Assembly: GCF_000026045.1 (NCBI RefSeq)
Contig: NC_007426.1
Location: 2,046,001 to 2,110,000 of the forward strand
DNA: 64,000 nt
Source of the DNA: Natronomonas pharaonis DSM 2160
GTDB taxonomy: Archaea; Halobacteriota; Halobacteria; Halobacteriales; Haloarculaceae
Direction: 5' to 3'
Shown: positions 7,368 through 15,616 of the stretch, piece after piece
Numbering within the stretch: position 1 is the stretch's first letter
Layout of the letters: each line of letters starts with the position of its first letter
The notes under the pieces: generated by a model
Seen by the model: the letters and a program-made list of their open reading frames with translations, nothing else
Told to the model about the DNA's origin: nothing
The model's database searches: none
Translations under genes and position numbers: made by a program

Positions 7368-9454
7368 GCCAGTGGACGCCGACGACCTGCATGCGGTGTG
7401 CGGTCGGCTGTGGCTTGCTACAGCGTAGCGACGGGACAGAGTTGACAGATGTACGTGGTGACCCATCACATCCGGCTACTTGCGGTGCGGACTGCAAGCG
7501 TGGCGTTCAAGAAACGCTTGCTGCCGAAAGCAAACGCCTCACAAAGCCGCTTGTTCGTCGAGGAGGGACGCTGCAGCCAACCGACTGGGATACCGCCATC
7601 GGCGTCGTTGCGACCCGGTTCATTGAGGCGGTTCGTGCCGATTCCGGCAACGTTGCTGTCTTCGGCAGCGGCCAGCAAACGAACGAAGCCGCCTACGCAC
7701 TCGGAAAGCTCGCGCGCGGCGGGCTTGGGACGCCGCATTATGACGCCAATACTGGGCTTTGTATGGCTTCAGCGATCACAGCCTACGACCACGCATTCGG
7801 GGGGAACGCTCCACCGCCGACGTACGACGATATCCCCGCGGCAGACACACATCTTATCTGGGGAGCAAACCCCGCAACCGCCCATCCGGTTCTGTTTAAT
7901 TGGGTCGTCAACAGCGCCAACGATGGCGGCCAGATAGTCGTCATCGACCCGGTCGAAAGCAAGACCGCAGCTCGCGCTGACACGCACATCCAGCTGAAAC
8001 CGGGCGCTGACCTCGCCTTGGCGCGAGGGGTGATCGCCCATATCGTCGATACCGGCGGTGTCGATACCACGTTTGTCAAGTCGAACACCACTGGGTACGA
8101 CTGTATGGCCGACGCCCTGCCGGCCGTACAGGAGGCCGCTGAGACGGCCGGTGTAACCGTGGATGACATCGAGACGATAGCCGACGCGGTCGACGCAAAG
8201 ACGCTTCTCTACTGGGGGATGGGTGTCAATCAAAACATTCAGGGGACAGCGACGGCGCGTGCGCTGATAGATCTCTGTCTCGTGACTGGCAATCTCGGCC
8301 CCGGAAGCGGCCCCTTCTCGCTGACCGGCCAGGCCAACTCGATGGGAAACCGCGTCTGTGCCTCGAAAGAGACCTGGCCCGGCCACCAGCAGTACACCGA
8401 CCAGTCGGTGCGGAAAACAGTCGCGAACACGTGGAACGTTCCGTTTAGTCGGTTGCCAACCGGCCGAGGCGACGGGTTTGTCAGCATCATCAACCGGATG
8501 GCTCGTGGCGAGATCGATATCTGCTGGACGGTCGCAACGAACCCCGCTGTCGGGTTGCCTGATGCCGACCACGTGCGCTCCGTATTAGAGGATGTTTTCC
8601 TTGTCGTTCAGGATGCCTTCCGCTCTCAGACCGTAGAGTGTGCGGACGTTGTCTTACCAGCCGCAACGTGGGGAGAAACCACCGGGACGACGATGAACAT
8701 GGAACGCCGGGTCGCTCCACTCTCGGCTGCGGTTGAACCGCCCGGAGAAGCCAGACAGGACCTCGATATCATCGCCGCTATCGGCAACCGAATCGAGCCG
8801 GAGCTGTTTGACGAGCCGCCGCTTGACCCCAGCGACGTCTTCGCGGAGCTTCGGTCGATAACGGCCGGTGCCCCTGCGGATCTCTCGGGCATCAGCTACG
8901 AGCGGTTGGAGCGGCACGGGGCCGTCCGATGGCCCGCTGCCGACACCGATTCAGAGGGCGGCTATTTGTATTTCGACGATGGTGAATGGTCATTCGACAC
9001 TGACAGCGGTCTGGCAGCCTTCTCGTCCGGCACGCATAGTGGCGTCGCCGAGCCAGTCGACGGGCAGTATCCGCTCACGTTAACGACCGGTCGGTCAGCC
9101 GGCGTTTATAATACGGGCGTCCGGAACGCCGAAACGCTCACTGACGGGCTACCGCGGGCCCGGATGCACCCCCGGACGATCACCGAGCAGCTGGCCGCAT
9201 TTGACCGAGGCCGAACGGTGGTGGAGTCCCGACGCGGCTCCGTTACGGTTGCAGTTGAACCGGACGAGGGGATTCCACGGGGACTCGTCTGGCTGCCGAT
9301 ACACAATCCTGCAGTCAACACGTTGACCCTCCCGACCGTCGATCCACAGTCCGACGAACCGAATTACAAGCAGTGTGCGGTCAGGATTCGAGCCCCGACA
9401 GAAACCGACCCTGTAGCCGAAACCGAGCAGGCAGCCGACACAGTTAACGGATGA
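7364..9454 (+). CDS. nasA: Assimilatory nitrate reductase, molybdopterin subunit
   Basis: This 696-residue molybdopterin oxidoreductase reduces nitrate to nitrite in the cytoplasm. The N-terminal [4Fe-4S] ligands are Cys9-x2-Cys12-x3-Cys16-x27-Cys44 (CMRCAVGC ... CGADCKRG). Next come the Mo-bis-MGD domains with FGSGQQTNEAAYALGKLARG, GANPATAHPVLFNWV, GPGSGPFSLTGQANSMGNR and a C-terminal TGRSAGVYNTG pterin-binding segment. There is no Tat signal and no second cluster or flavin domain, so it is the short ferredoxin-linked assimilatory type. The start ATG overlaps the stop of an upstream mini-frame. It is followed by narK after 492 bases. Confidence 0.93.
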   Translation: MSQWTPTTCMRCAVGCGLLQRSDGTELTDVRGDPSHPATCGADCKRGVQETLAAESKRLTKPLVRRGGTLQPTDWDTAIGVVATRFIEAVRADSGNVAVFGSGQQTNEAAYALGKLARGGLGTPHYDANTGLCMASAITAYDHAFGGNAPPPTYDDIPAADTHLIWGANPATAHPVLFNWVVNSANDGGQIVVIDPVESKTAARADTHIQLKPGADLALARGVIAHIVDTGGVDTTFVKSNTTGYDCMADALPAVQEAAETAGVTVDDIETIADAVDAKTLLYWGMGVNQNIQGTATARALIDLCLVTGNLGPGSGPFSLTGQANSMGNRVCASKETWPGHQQYTDQSVRKTVANTWNVPFSRLPTGRGDGFVSIINRMARGEIDICWTVATNPAVGLPDADHVRSVLEDVFLVVQDAFRSQTVECADVVLPAATWGETTGTTMNMERRVAPLSAAVEPPGEARQDLDIIAAIGNRIEPELFDEPPLDPSDVFAELRSITAGAPADLSGISYERLERHGAVRWPAADTDSEGGYLYFDDGEWSFDTDSGLAAFSSGTHSGVAEPVDGQYPLTLTTGRSAGVYNTGVRNAETLTDGLPRARMHPRTITEQLAAFDRGRTVVESRRGSVTVAVEPDEGIPRGLVWLPIHNPAVNTLTLPTVDPQSDEPNYKQCAVRIRAPTETDPVAETEQAADTVNG

Positions 9455-9543
9455 GGACGTCCGTCCGGACCTTCGGCTTTCCATCTACTGTCGTCGGGGG
9501 CGTTCATGCGGTGCTCGCTTGTTAATTTTTTCAGCGGGGGAAA

Positions 9544-9564
9544 TACGCCGTCTGAGACGGTGTA
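9544..9564. promoter_or_regulatory. 21-bp operator-like palindrome
   Basis: CCGTCT at 9548-9553 and AGACGG at 9555-9560 are exact complements around one base. Flanking TAC and GTA extend the symmetry with one mismatch on each side. It lies just before the TATA-like TTTATAATGG near 9575. Confidence 0.45.
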
Positions 9565-9727
9565 GAGCAGTTTATAATGGATCATAATAGCGTCTCTTCG
9601 CCAGAGCGGCTGTGGGTTTCCAGCTTTTTGCGCCTATCTGCCAGACGTTTTATTTTCGTTCGTTACTCGGCGGGTGATAATCCACGGACGAGTGGAACTG
9701 GTGAACGTGCGTCTCGCAGAGAATGTA

Positions 9728-9741
9728 TTGACATACGTCAA
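9728..9741. promoter_or_regulatory. Inverted repeat TTGAC-N4-GTCAA
   Basis: TTGAC at 9728-9732 and GTCAA at 9737-9741 are exact complements separated by ATAC. It is one of three palindromes in the nasA-narK gap. Confidence 0.35.
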
Positions 9742-9761
9742 TCGTTTGGTTTATTTGCTGC

Positions 9762-9782
9762 CCGTATAATCCGTCTATACGG
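9762..9782. promoter_or_regulatory. Inverted repeat CCGTATA-N7-TATACGG
   Basis: CCGTATA at 9762-9768 and TATACGG at 9776-9782 are exact 7-bp complements with a 7-base spacer. The TATA-like core could mean the site overlaps a promoter on either strand. Confidence 0.4.
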
Positions 9783-9932
9783 AATTAGAGCATGTCCAGA
9801 GAAAAAATAGGCCGTTTTGGACAACGGTTGACCAAGAATTGTTCAGACGCAGGCCGGACCGCCGACCGTTCCGACGTAACACCCACTGGCTACTGCAACG
9901 TCAGCGACCACCCCCCGGCTAGTTCCCATCTA

Positions 9933-9940
9933 AGAGGTGA
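9933..9940 (+). promoter_or_regulatory. Shine-Dalgarno site of narK
   Basis: AGAGGTGA matches 7 of 8 bases of GGAGGTGA, the complement of the archaeal 16S rRNA 3' end, and ends 6 bases before the ATG at 9947. Most genes in this window appear leaderless, so this supports a leadered mRNA and fixes the start. Confidence 0.6.
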
Positions 9941-9946
9941 ACACTA

Positions 9947-11305
9947 ATGGCGATAACCGACCTCCTGTACGGCAAATACCGGAACCTGCTGATGGCGACA
10001 GCGATGTTTAATCTCGGATTCGTCATCTGGTTCTCGTTTGCCCCATACACCGGAGAGATAGCCACGGAGTTCGGTCTTTCAGTCGCAGACCTCGGCATCG
10101 TTGCCAGTGCCGCGATCGTTGCAGTCCCGCTGGGCCGGATTGTTATCGGCCCGCTGACAGACCGGTTCGGTGCGCACGTAACGGGCTCTGTGACACTGAT
10201 TACTGTCGGTATATTCGCTGTCATCAGCGCATTCGCAACGACGTACGCAGTGTTCACCGGCTCACGGATTATCGCATCCCTCTCGGGTATCACGTTCGTC
10301 ATCGGGATCCAACACGTCGCCGAATGGTTCGAAGAAGAGAACCTCGGCACCGCTGAAGGGATTTTTGCTGGTATTGGAAACGCCGGAGCCGGACTGGGCG
10401 CGTACTTTACGCTGCCGCGAATCTTCGGCGAGGGGTACATCGACCCGATTTTTGGCCCGGAGTTTCTCGCCACATCGGCCAACTGGCGAGCGGCGTTCTT
10501 TTATACTGGACTCATCGCCATCGTGCTCGGTATCGCATACTACGTGCTCTGTGATGCGGCAAAGTCCGAGGCAAAGCGTAATGCAACCAAAGCCGGGGTG
10601 AGCTGGGACCAATGGAAGTTCATCGTCACCCGATACGGTGCCGTCGTGCTGTCAGTAGCCTACATCATGACATTCGGGCTAGAACTCGCAATGAACGGAT
10701 GGCTCGGTACCTACTACCGCGAGGCGTTCGGGCAGGGCGACATCGTCATTGCAGCCACGTTCGCAGCGACGTTCTCGATTGCTGCGGGGCTACTGCGACC
10801 GTTGGGTGGCTACATCAGCGACCTCGTCAAGCGCAAAGAGATGAATCTCTTGCCGTGGTTCCACGGCGAGTACCGGAACCAGTGGACGTTTGTGACACTC
10901 GTATACGTCATGTTGACTATGTTCGGGATGACCGCAGCGGGGCTAACCGGAAACATCTACCTCGCGGTCGTGGCAGCGTTCTTCGTCGGCCTCGGCTGTG
11001 CCTTCTCCGAAGGAGCGATTTTCGCACAGGTCCCGTCGATGTTTCCCGACAATTCCGGCTCCGTCGCCGGGATTGTCGGTGGAATCGGAACCGTCGGTGG
11101 CGTCGTCTATCCGATCGCCTTCTCACACGCGATGTTGCCGAGTCTCCACTGGGGTTACACGGTAGTCGGTGCCTCGATGATTCCGATCATCGCACTCAGC
11201 GCATGGGTCTTCCAACCCCACATCTCCGAGGTTGCAAACACGTCTGGCTGGGTCGTTCCAGACGATCTAATGAGTAAAACAAAAGGGTCTCCGAGCGACG
11301 ACTAA
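9947..11305 (+). CDS. narK: Nitrate/nitrite transporter, NarK family (MFS)
   Basis: The 452-residue membrane protein has about 12 hydrophobic segments and the NarK/NasA-family signatures of the major facilitator superfamily: FNLGFVIWFSFAPYTGEIA in helix 1, PLGRIVIGPLTDRFGAH between helices 2 and 3, GIFAGIGNAGAGLGAY (nitrate signature, helix 5) and GIVGGIGTVGGVVYP (helix 11). Such proteins import nitrate and/or export nitrite. A 40-residue loop around residues 145-170 is inserted before TSANWRAAFFYTG. Position after nasA and divergence from nirA indicate the uptake step of nitrate assimilation. The Hfx. mediterranei equivalent is called nasB. Confidence 0.92.
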   Translation: MAITDLLYGKYRNLLMATAMFNLGFVIWFSFAPYTGEIATEFGLSVADLGIVASAAIVAVPLGRIVIGPLTDRFGAHVTGSVTLITVGIFAVISAFATTYAVFTGSRIIASLSGITFVIGIQHVAEWFEEENLGTAEGIFAGIGNAGAGLGAYFTLPRIFGEGYIDPIFGPEFLATSANWRAAFFYTGLIAIVLGIAYYVLCDAAKSEAKRNATKAGVSWDQWKFIVTRYGAVVLSVAYIMTFGLELAMNGWLGTYYREAFGQGDIVIAATFAATFSIAAGLLRPLGGYISDLVKRKEMNLLPWFHGEYRNQWTFVTLVYVMLTMFGMTAAGLTGNIYLAVVAAFFVGLGCAFSEGAIFAQVPSMFPDNSGSVAGIVGGIGTVGGVVYPIAFSHAMLPSLHWGYTVVGASMIPIIALSAWVFQPHISEVANTSGWVVPDDLMSKTKGSPSDD

Positions 11306-11492
11306 CGGTTGTGTGTGGCGGATAGTGTCTATTTATTTGAATGTTAATTATCTTGCCACATTTCTGAAGTCCGCTCTGCGGTATTATTGAAAGGAGCTTT
11401 TTTCGCCTCTAGAAAATCCTTTCTGCAGATATATGTTTATCCAACAACTAAATTACATCTCGTGATATAACGGATAACATATTTTACCAGAA

Positions 11493-12164
11493 CTACCATA
11501 TTTCATTCATATTAGGCATCGTTGCCACCGCCTCACCGAGCTGCCGAACAGCTGTCGGGGCTGGCGAGGGACGCTCCGGGAGCGTCTCGACAGGACAGTC
11601 ACACATCCGTTCGAGTTCGTCCGGGTTCGTCCGTTCGGCGACCGATGCTGCCGTATAGCGGTTCAAGGCGACGCCAGCAACCGGTACCGACCGGCGTCGG
11701 AGCGTCTCGACGGTCAGTGCCGTGTGGTTAAGCGTGCCAAGTCCAGAGCGGGCGACGACGAGCGCTGGGACATCGAGCGCCGCCACGAGGTCGACGATTT
11801 CTTGGTCGCCGTCGGTCGCCAGCGGCACCCGGAGGCCACCGGCCCCTTCGACAACGCCAATATCCGCTTCAGCAAGCGCTGTCCGCGTCGCTGCAACCAC
11901 GTCATCGAAGGCGATGGTCGAATCCGCCCGACGGGCAGCAACAGCGGGAGCCAACGGCTTCTCGAACGTTCGCAATCGGGTGGCCGCCGCCGCTTCGCCA
12001 CAGATATTTCGGACGTAGTCAGCGTCGTCGTCCTCCGGATAGCCGGTTTGGACCGGCTTGACCGCGCGGGCCTTGCGACCCTGCTCGCGGAGCCATGCAA
12101 CCAGCCCAGCGGTCACAACCGTCTTGCCGACGCCCGTGTCGGTACCGACGACAGCGATAGTCAC
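11493..12164 (-). CDS. bioD: Dethiobiotin synthetase
   Basis: BioD closes the ureido ring of DAPA with CO2 and ATP to give dethiobiotin. The 223-residue protein starts MTIAVVGTDTGVGKT, a P-loop with the typical GT-x-T-x-x-GKT form, then VKPVQTGYPEDDDADY (substrate-binding Lys/Thr) and VVEGAGGLRVPL (the EGAGG signature). It is the last gene of the minus-strand biotin operon. Its GTG/ATG start region overlaps the bioF stop by 4 bases, indicating translational coupling. It is followed by about 190 bases of AT-rich sequence with T-runs suited to termination. Confidence 0.94.
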   Translation of the reverse strand: MTIAVVGTDTGVGKTVVTAGLVAWLREQGRKARAVKPVQTGYPEDDDADYVRNICGEAAAATRLRTFEKPLAPAVAARRADSTIAFDDVVAATRTALAEADIGVVEGAGGLRVPLATDGDQEIVDLVAALDVPALVVARSGLGTLNHTALTVETLRRRSVPVAGVALNRYTAASVAERTNPDELERMCDCPVETLPERPSPAPTAVRQLGEAVATMPNMNEIW

Positions 12165-13360
12165 AACAGCCCGACCTCCGTTCCGGCCACTTCAAAGGCG
12201 GCCAGACACCGGTCGATGTCGGCTGCAGTATGCGTTGCTTGAGGAGCCAATCTGATGCGGCTCGTTCCCTCCGGGACGGTCGGTGGGCGGATGGCCGGGG
12301 CGACGATGCCGGCATCCTCGAGCCGGTCGGCGAGAGCAAGGGCGTCTCCCCGGTCGCCGACGACGACCGGAAGGATATGTGTGTCGCCCCAGACCTCGTA
12401 GCCGAGAGCCTCCAACCCGGACCGGAGTCGGTCGACGTTCGACCACAGTGGCTTGCGCTGCTGTGGTGCCAGCGCAAGACCTCGTTCGGCAGCAGCCGCA
12501 GCGGGCGGGGCCAGCCCCGTCGAGAAGACGAACGAGCGGGCGGCGTTGAGCAGGTACTCCACCAGGGGCTCATCCCCGGCGACGAAACCGCCCTGTGCGC
12601 CCAGCGCCTTCGAGAGCGTACCGAGCTGTACGTCGACGCGGTCTTCGAGCCCCCGCTGGCCGACGATGCCACCGTCATAAACGCCGGTGGCGTGGGCCTC
12701 ATCGACCATCACCCACGCGCCGTACGTATCGGCAGCATCGCAGATATCCGCGAGCGGAGCCACGTCGCCGTCCATCGAGAAGACCGAATCAGTGACGACC
12801 AACCACGACTCGTCGGCAGCAGCCTCGTCGGCACAGTCGCGCATACATGCTTCGAGCGCCGCGGCATCACAGTGGTCGTACACCTCGATGTCGGCCCCCG
12901 AGAGCCGCGCGCCGTCGATGATGCTAGCGTGGTTGAGCTCGTCGGAGAAGATTCGGTCGGGGGACAGTGCCGTCAGCGTGCCGACGTTCGCCGCATACCC
13001 CGACGAAAAGACGAGCGCCCGTTCGGCCGATTTCTCCGCGGCGAGCCGACGCTCCAGCGAGCGATGAGCCGGCGTATCGCCGACCACGAGCCGTGAGGCG
13101 CCCGCGCCGGTACCAACCGCACTGGCTGTGTCTGCGGCCGCAGCAGCGAGCCGGTCGTCACCCGCGAGCCCGAGATAGTTATTGGCGGCGAAGACCAGCT
13201 TTTCGTCTCCGAACGCCGGCGGCTCGCCTTTTGGGTCGACCGCAGTACGGGCGCTGGCACCGACGCTGTCGACCGGCGCGAGGTCGCGCCGGAGGCCTGT
13301 GTCTTCCCGGTCGGCGAGGCGGGCTTCGAGGTCGAACCCGCGGGTGTCGTATCGCTGCAT
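12161..13360 (-). CDS. bioF: 8-amino-7-oxononanoate synthase (BioF family)
   Basis: This PLP enzyme condenses pimeloyl thioester with alanine to KAPA. Family blocks in the 399 residues are AANNYLGLAGDDR, GTGAGASRLVVGDTPAHRSLE, FSSGYAANVGTL, NHASIIDGARLSG, TDSVFSMDGDVAPL, VDEAHATGVYD and the PLP-lysine segment GTLSKALGAQGG (Lys251). The C terminus (IRPPTVPEGTSRIRLA) is typical. It overlaps bioD by 4 bases and lies 3 bases after the BioU-like gene. No pimeloyl-forming genes (bioC, bioH, bioW, bioI) are visible in the window, so the pimeloyl source is unknown. Confidence 0.93.
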   Translation of the reverse strand: MQRYDTRGFDLEARLADREDTGLRRDLAPVDSVGASARTAVDPKGEPPAFGDEKLVFAANNYLGLAGDDRLAAAAADTASAVGTGAGASRLVVGDTPAHRSLERRLAAEKSAERALVFSSGYAANVGTLTALSPDRIFSDELNHASIIDGARLSGADIEVYDHCDAAALEACMRDCADEAAADESWLVVTDSVFSMDGDVAPLADICDAADTYGAWVMVDEAHATGVYDGGIVGQRGLEDRVDVQLGTLSKALGAQGGFVAGDEPLVEYLLNAARSFVFSTGLAPPAAAAAERGLALAPQQRKPLWSNVDRLRSGLEALGYEVWGDTHILPVVVGDRGDALALADRLEDAGIVAPAIRPPTVPEGTSRIRLAPQATHTAADIDRCLAAFEVAGTEVGLL

Positions 13361-13363
13361 CGG

Positions 13364-14392
13364 TCAGAAGCCGGGCATCAAGTCGGTGGGGCCGAAGACG
13401 CCATACTCGCCGGCACGGTTCCGCCGAACGCCGGCCTTCAGATAACCTAGCGCCGGCCCGTTGACATTGGCTTCCATGCTGGTGTCGTCGTCGAGCTGGA
13501 AGGTGTTGGTTGCCCGCTCGCCGTCGAAGGTCCGGCCGGTGACTTCGACGGTTGTCGTCGTCGGCTTCTCGTCGGAGCGGACATCAAGGATACCACCGAC
13601 GGTGACGTCTTCGGCATCGCAGATGCCGGCGCGTTCGAGGAGTACGTCATCAGCGTGCTCCATGTCGTTGAACTCAATGCGGCCGTCGTGTTCGTCGACA
13701 ATCGCTTCGATTTCCTCGTCGGAGAGTTCGCGTGCGGTTTCGATGTCGTAGCCGTCGAGGTGGGCGATGTCCTCGCGGACGGTCCCGCGGTTGTCCTCGT
13801 AGCCGGATTTGAGCCCGACACCCCACCAAATGTCGACGGATTCGACCTCGACGAACGATTGGGCGGCAAGCGCCGCCGCACCGGTCAGGAAGCCGGGGGT
13901 CGCGCCCGCCCCACAGACGAACGTGATACCGGCGTCTTCGAAACTGTCGACCCGGTCGTCGAGCATACCGATGACACGAGAGCGCTTGAGCACATCGACG
14001 AGGACACCTTCGTAATCCGCGTCCGCGAACCGGTCAGCAACACGAGGGATGAAGTCGTGTTCGAGGTTCGGCAGCGCGATGAGCACTGCATCGATGGCGT
14101 CGGACTCGGCGATGATGTCGTCTATCGGTGTTTCAGTCGGCTCCGCCTGCGTCGAGGCGGCGACACCGCGCATCTCGCCGGACTGCTTGACCGCCACCGC
14201 GCCGCCGTCGCTGGCGATGTTGCCCTCCGTCGCGGCCAGAAGTTCGTCGACATCGAGGCCGTCGTGGTCGATTGCGACGCCGTGACGGTCACACGCCGCC
14301 ACGGGGGTCAGCGCCGTCTTCTCCGTCGCGTATTCGAGCGTTCGTCGACCGATGCCACCAGTACCGAGCACTGCGAAGTTGATGTCGTCCAT
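13364..14392 (-). CDS. bioU: Probable BioU-type DAPA synthase (dehydrogenase-like protein in place of BioA)
   Basis: The 342-residue protein has an N-terminal Rossmann motif FAVLGTGGIGRR (GxGxxG at 10-15) and resembles the saccharopine/aspartate-semialdehyde dehydrogenase group. Other marks are LIALPNLEHDFIPRVADRF, VLVDVLKRSRVIGML, FVCGAGATPGFLTGAA and an acidic C-terminal domain. It sits between bioB and bioF, exactly where the KAPA-to-DAPA step (normally the aminotransferase BioA) is needed, and no bioA is present. Cyanobacterial BioU, an NAD(P)-dependent dehydrogenase-like enzyme that converts KAPA to DAPA using its own lysine, is the best candidate family. Lys136 is conspicuous, but I cannot align the catalytic residue by eye. 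Spacing is 2-3 bases to each neighbour. Confidence 0.72.
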   Translation of the reverse strand: MDDINFAVLGTGGIGRRTLEYATEKTALTPVAACDRHGVAIDHDGLDVDELLAATEGNIASDGGAVAVKQSGEMRGVAASTQAEPTETPIDDIIAESDAIDAVLIALPNLEHDFIPRVADRFADADYEGVLVDVLKRSRVIGMLDDRVDSFEDAGITFVCGAGATPGFLTGAAALAAQSFVEVESVDIWWGVGLKSGYEDNRGTVREDIAHLDGYDIETARELSDEEIEAIVDEHDGRIEFNDMEHADDVLLERAGICDAEDVTVGGILDVRSDEKPTTTTVEVTGRTFDGERATNTFQLDDDTSMEANVNGPALGYLKAGVRRNRAGEYGVFGPTDLMPGF

Positions 14393-14394
14393 TG

Positions 14395-15507
14395 TTAGTC
14401 GTCAGTTTCCGTTGTTGCGTTCGTTCGGTTCGCGTTCGATGCCGTCTCGGCTGCCGGGGACCGGTGTCGAGCCTTGACCGACTCGGGGTCGAACGTGTTG
14501 GCCTCGCGGTTGGGTTCCAGCCCCGCCCGCTCGATAATCTCGATGTCGTCGGCGGGCGTCTGGCCGTCCGTCGTGAGGTAGTCGCCGGTGAGGAGACCGT
14601 CGGCACCGGCCTCGAAGGGTAGATGCTGTTCGTCCGGGTCAAGGTTGACCTCACGGCCGCCTGTCAGCCGCACGCGGGCCTCCGGATGGAGGAACCGGTA
14701 GACGGCGATGGTCTTGATAAGCTCCGTCCGCGAAATCGTCGCCGCCTCGCGGTCGCCGATGGGCGTTCCCTCGACCGGGTTGAGGATGTTGACCGGCAGC
14801 GACGAGACGCCGACCTCCTGCAGTTCGATGGCGGCGTCGACGCGGTCGGCCGGCGTCTCGCCCATACCGAGGATGACGCCGGCACAGAGGTCCATCCCCG
14901 CGGCCTTCGCTCGGTGGAGGGTCTTTAGCCGGTCGTCGAAGCTGTGGGTGTTGACAATCTCCGAGAAATATCGTCGGGAGGTCTCGATATTGTGATTGTA
15001 GTGGTTGAGTCCCTCCGCGGCGAGTATCTCGGCTTCCTCCTCGGTCAAGACACCGAGGGAGGCGTCGACCTCGACGTCCGTCTCGTCGCGTACCAACCGG
15101 ATGGCGCGGATGACATCGTCCCACTCGTCGGGCCGTTTTTCCTTGGAGACGCCCTTTTCGGCGACAACGATGCCGAACCGCTGGGCACCGTCGGCTTCCG
15201 CTCGCTTCGCGGCATCGAGGATGTCCTCGGGGTCGAGGAACCCATAGGTGTCGATGCCGGTGTCGAAATGGGCGGACTGCGCGCAGAACCCGCAGTCCTC
15301 GGCGCAGTTGCCCGCCTTCGCGTTGACGATGCTGCAGGCGTCGACCGTCCCGTCCGAAAAGTGCCGGCGGAGCAGGTCGGCCCCCGCAGCCAGTTCGTCG
15401 ACGGGCTGGGCGAGCAGCGCGAGCCCATCGGTCCGGTCGAGTCGCTCGCCGTCGAGCGCCCGCTGGACCGCGTCATCTACCGTCTCGTTTCCGGTCTCGT
15501 AAACCAC
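14395..15507 (-). CDS. bioB: Biotin synthase
   Basis: BioB is a radical-SAM enzyme that inserts sulfur into dethiobiotin. The SAM cluster ligands are Cys68-x3-Cys72-x2-Cys75 (GNCAEDCGFCAQS). Other blocks are RFGIVVAEKGVS, GLNHYNHNIETSRRYFSEIVNTHSFDDR, CAGVILGMGET, LPVNILNPVEGTP and RLTGGREV (the Arg ligand of the [2Fe-2S] cluster). The C terminus adds an Asn/Thr-rich tail. The GTG at 15507 gives MVYETGNE and falls about 27 bases after the TATA box. A GTG at 15516 would add three residues. It is the first gene of the operon bioB-bioU-bioF-bioD, with the operator on its start. Confidence 0.94.
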   Translation of the reverse strand: MVYETGNETVDDAVQRALDGERLDRTDGLALLAQPVDELAAGADLLRRHFSDGTVDACSIVNAKAGNCAEDCGFCAQSAHFDTGIDTYGFLDPEDILDAAKRAEADGAQRFGIVVAEKGVSKEKRPDEWDDVIRAIRLVRDETDVEVDASLGVLTEEEAEILAAEGLNHYNHNIETSRRYFSEIVNTHSFDDRLKTLHRAKAAGMDLCAGVILGMGETPADRVDAAIELQEVGVSSLPVNILNPVEGTPIGDREAATISRTELIKTIAVYRFLHPEARVRLTGGREVNLDPDEQHLPFEAGADGLLTGDYLTTDGQTPADDIEIIERAGLEPNREANTFDPESVKARHRSPAAETASNANRTNATTETDD

Positions 15508-15531
15508 GACTAGCACCTCAGTTTACGAGAC
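15494..15531. promoter_or_regulatory. Probable BirA operator on the bioB start
   Basis: GTCTCGTAAAC at 15494-15504 and GTTTACGAGAC at 15521-15531 form a perfect 11-bp inverted repeat with a 16-base spacer. The known biotin operator bound by the BirA repressor-ligase has half-sites TTGTAAACC/GGTTTACAA with a similar spacer in bacteria and archaea. The core GTAAAC/GTTTAC is identical. The repeat abuts the TATA box and covers the predicted transcription start and both candidate start codons, ideal for repression. Confidence 0.75.
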
Positions 15532-15538
15532 TATAAAT
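15532..15538 (-). promoter_or_regulatory. TATA box of the biotin operon
   Basis: ATTTATA read on the minus strand is centred about 27 bases from the GTG at 15507 and directly touches one arm of the inverted repeat. A leaderless or near-leaderless bioB transcript is expected. Confidence 0.6.
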
Positions 15539-15616
15539 CTAGTGGAGGGGCTACCGGACAGCGGATAGAGACAATAAAAAGCGTATGGCGGTGGTCGGTT
15601 GCGGCCGTCGATACAG

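Larger units (their letters stand above)
9455..9946. promoter_or_regulatory. Palindrome-rich region between nasA and narK
   Basis: These 492 bases contain no credible gene. There is a TATA-like TTTATAATGG around 9571-9580, an AT-rich stretch at 9740-9815, and three separate inverted repeats listed individually. narK has no TATA box in leaderless position but does have a Shine-Dalgarno match. Its transcript must therefore start well upstream, either here or from the nasA promoter. Confidence 0.5.

Noticed and set aside
9577-9810. 77-codon frame between nasA and narK
   Set aside because: Basic, Arg/Ser-rich, no domain, and covers the palindromes that look regulatory.
13809-14398. Plus-strand frames over the bioU-like gene
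   Set aside because: Shadows; the minus-strand gene has a Rossmann motif and operon context.
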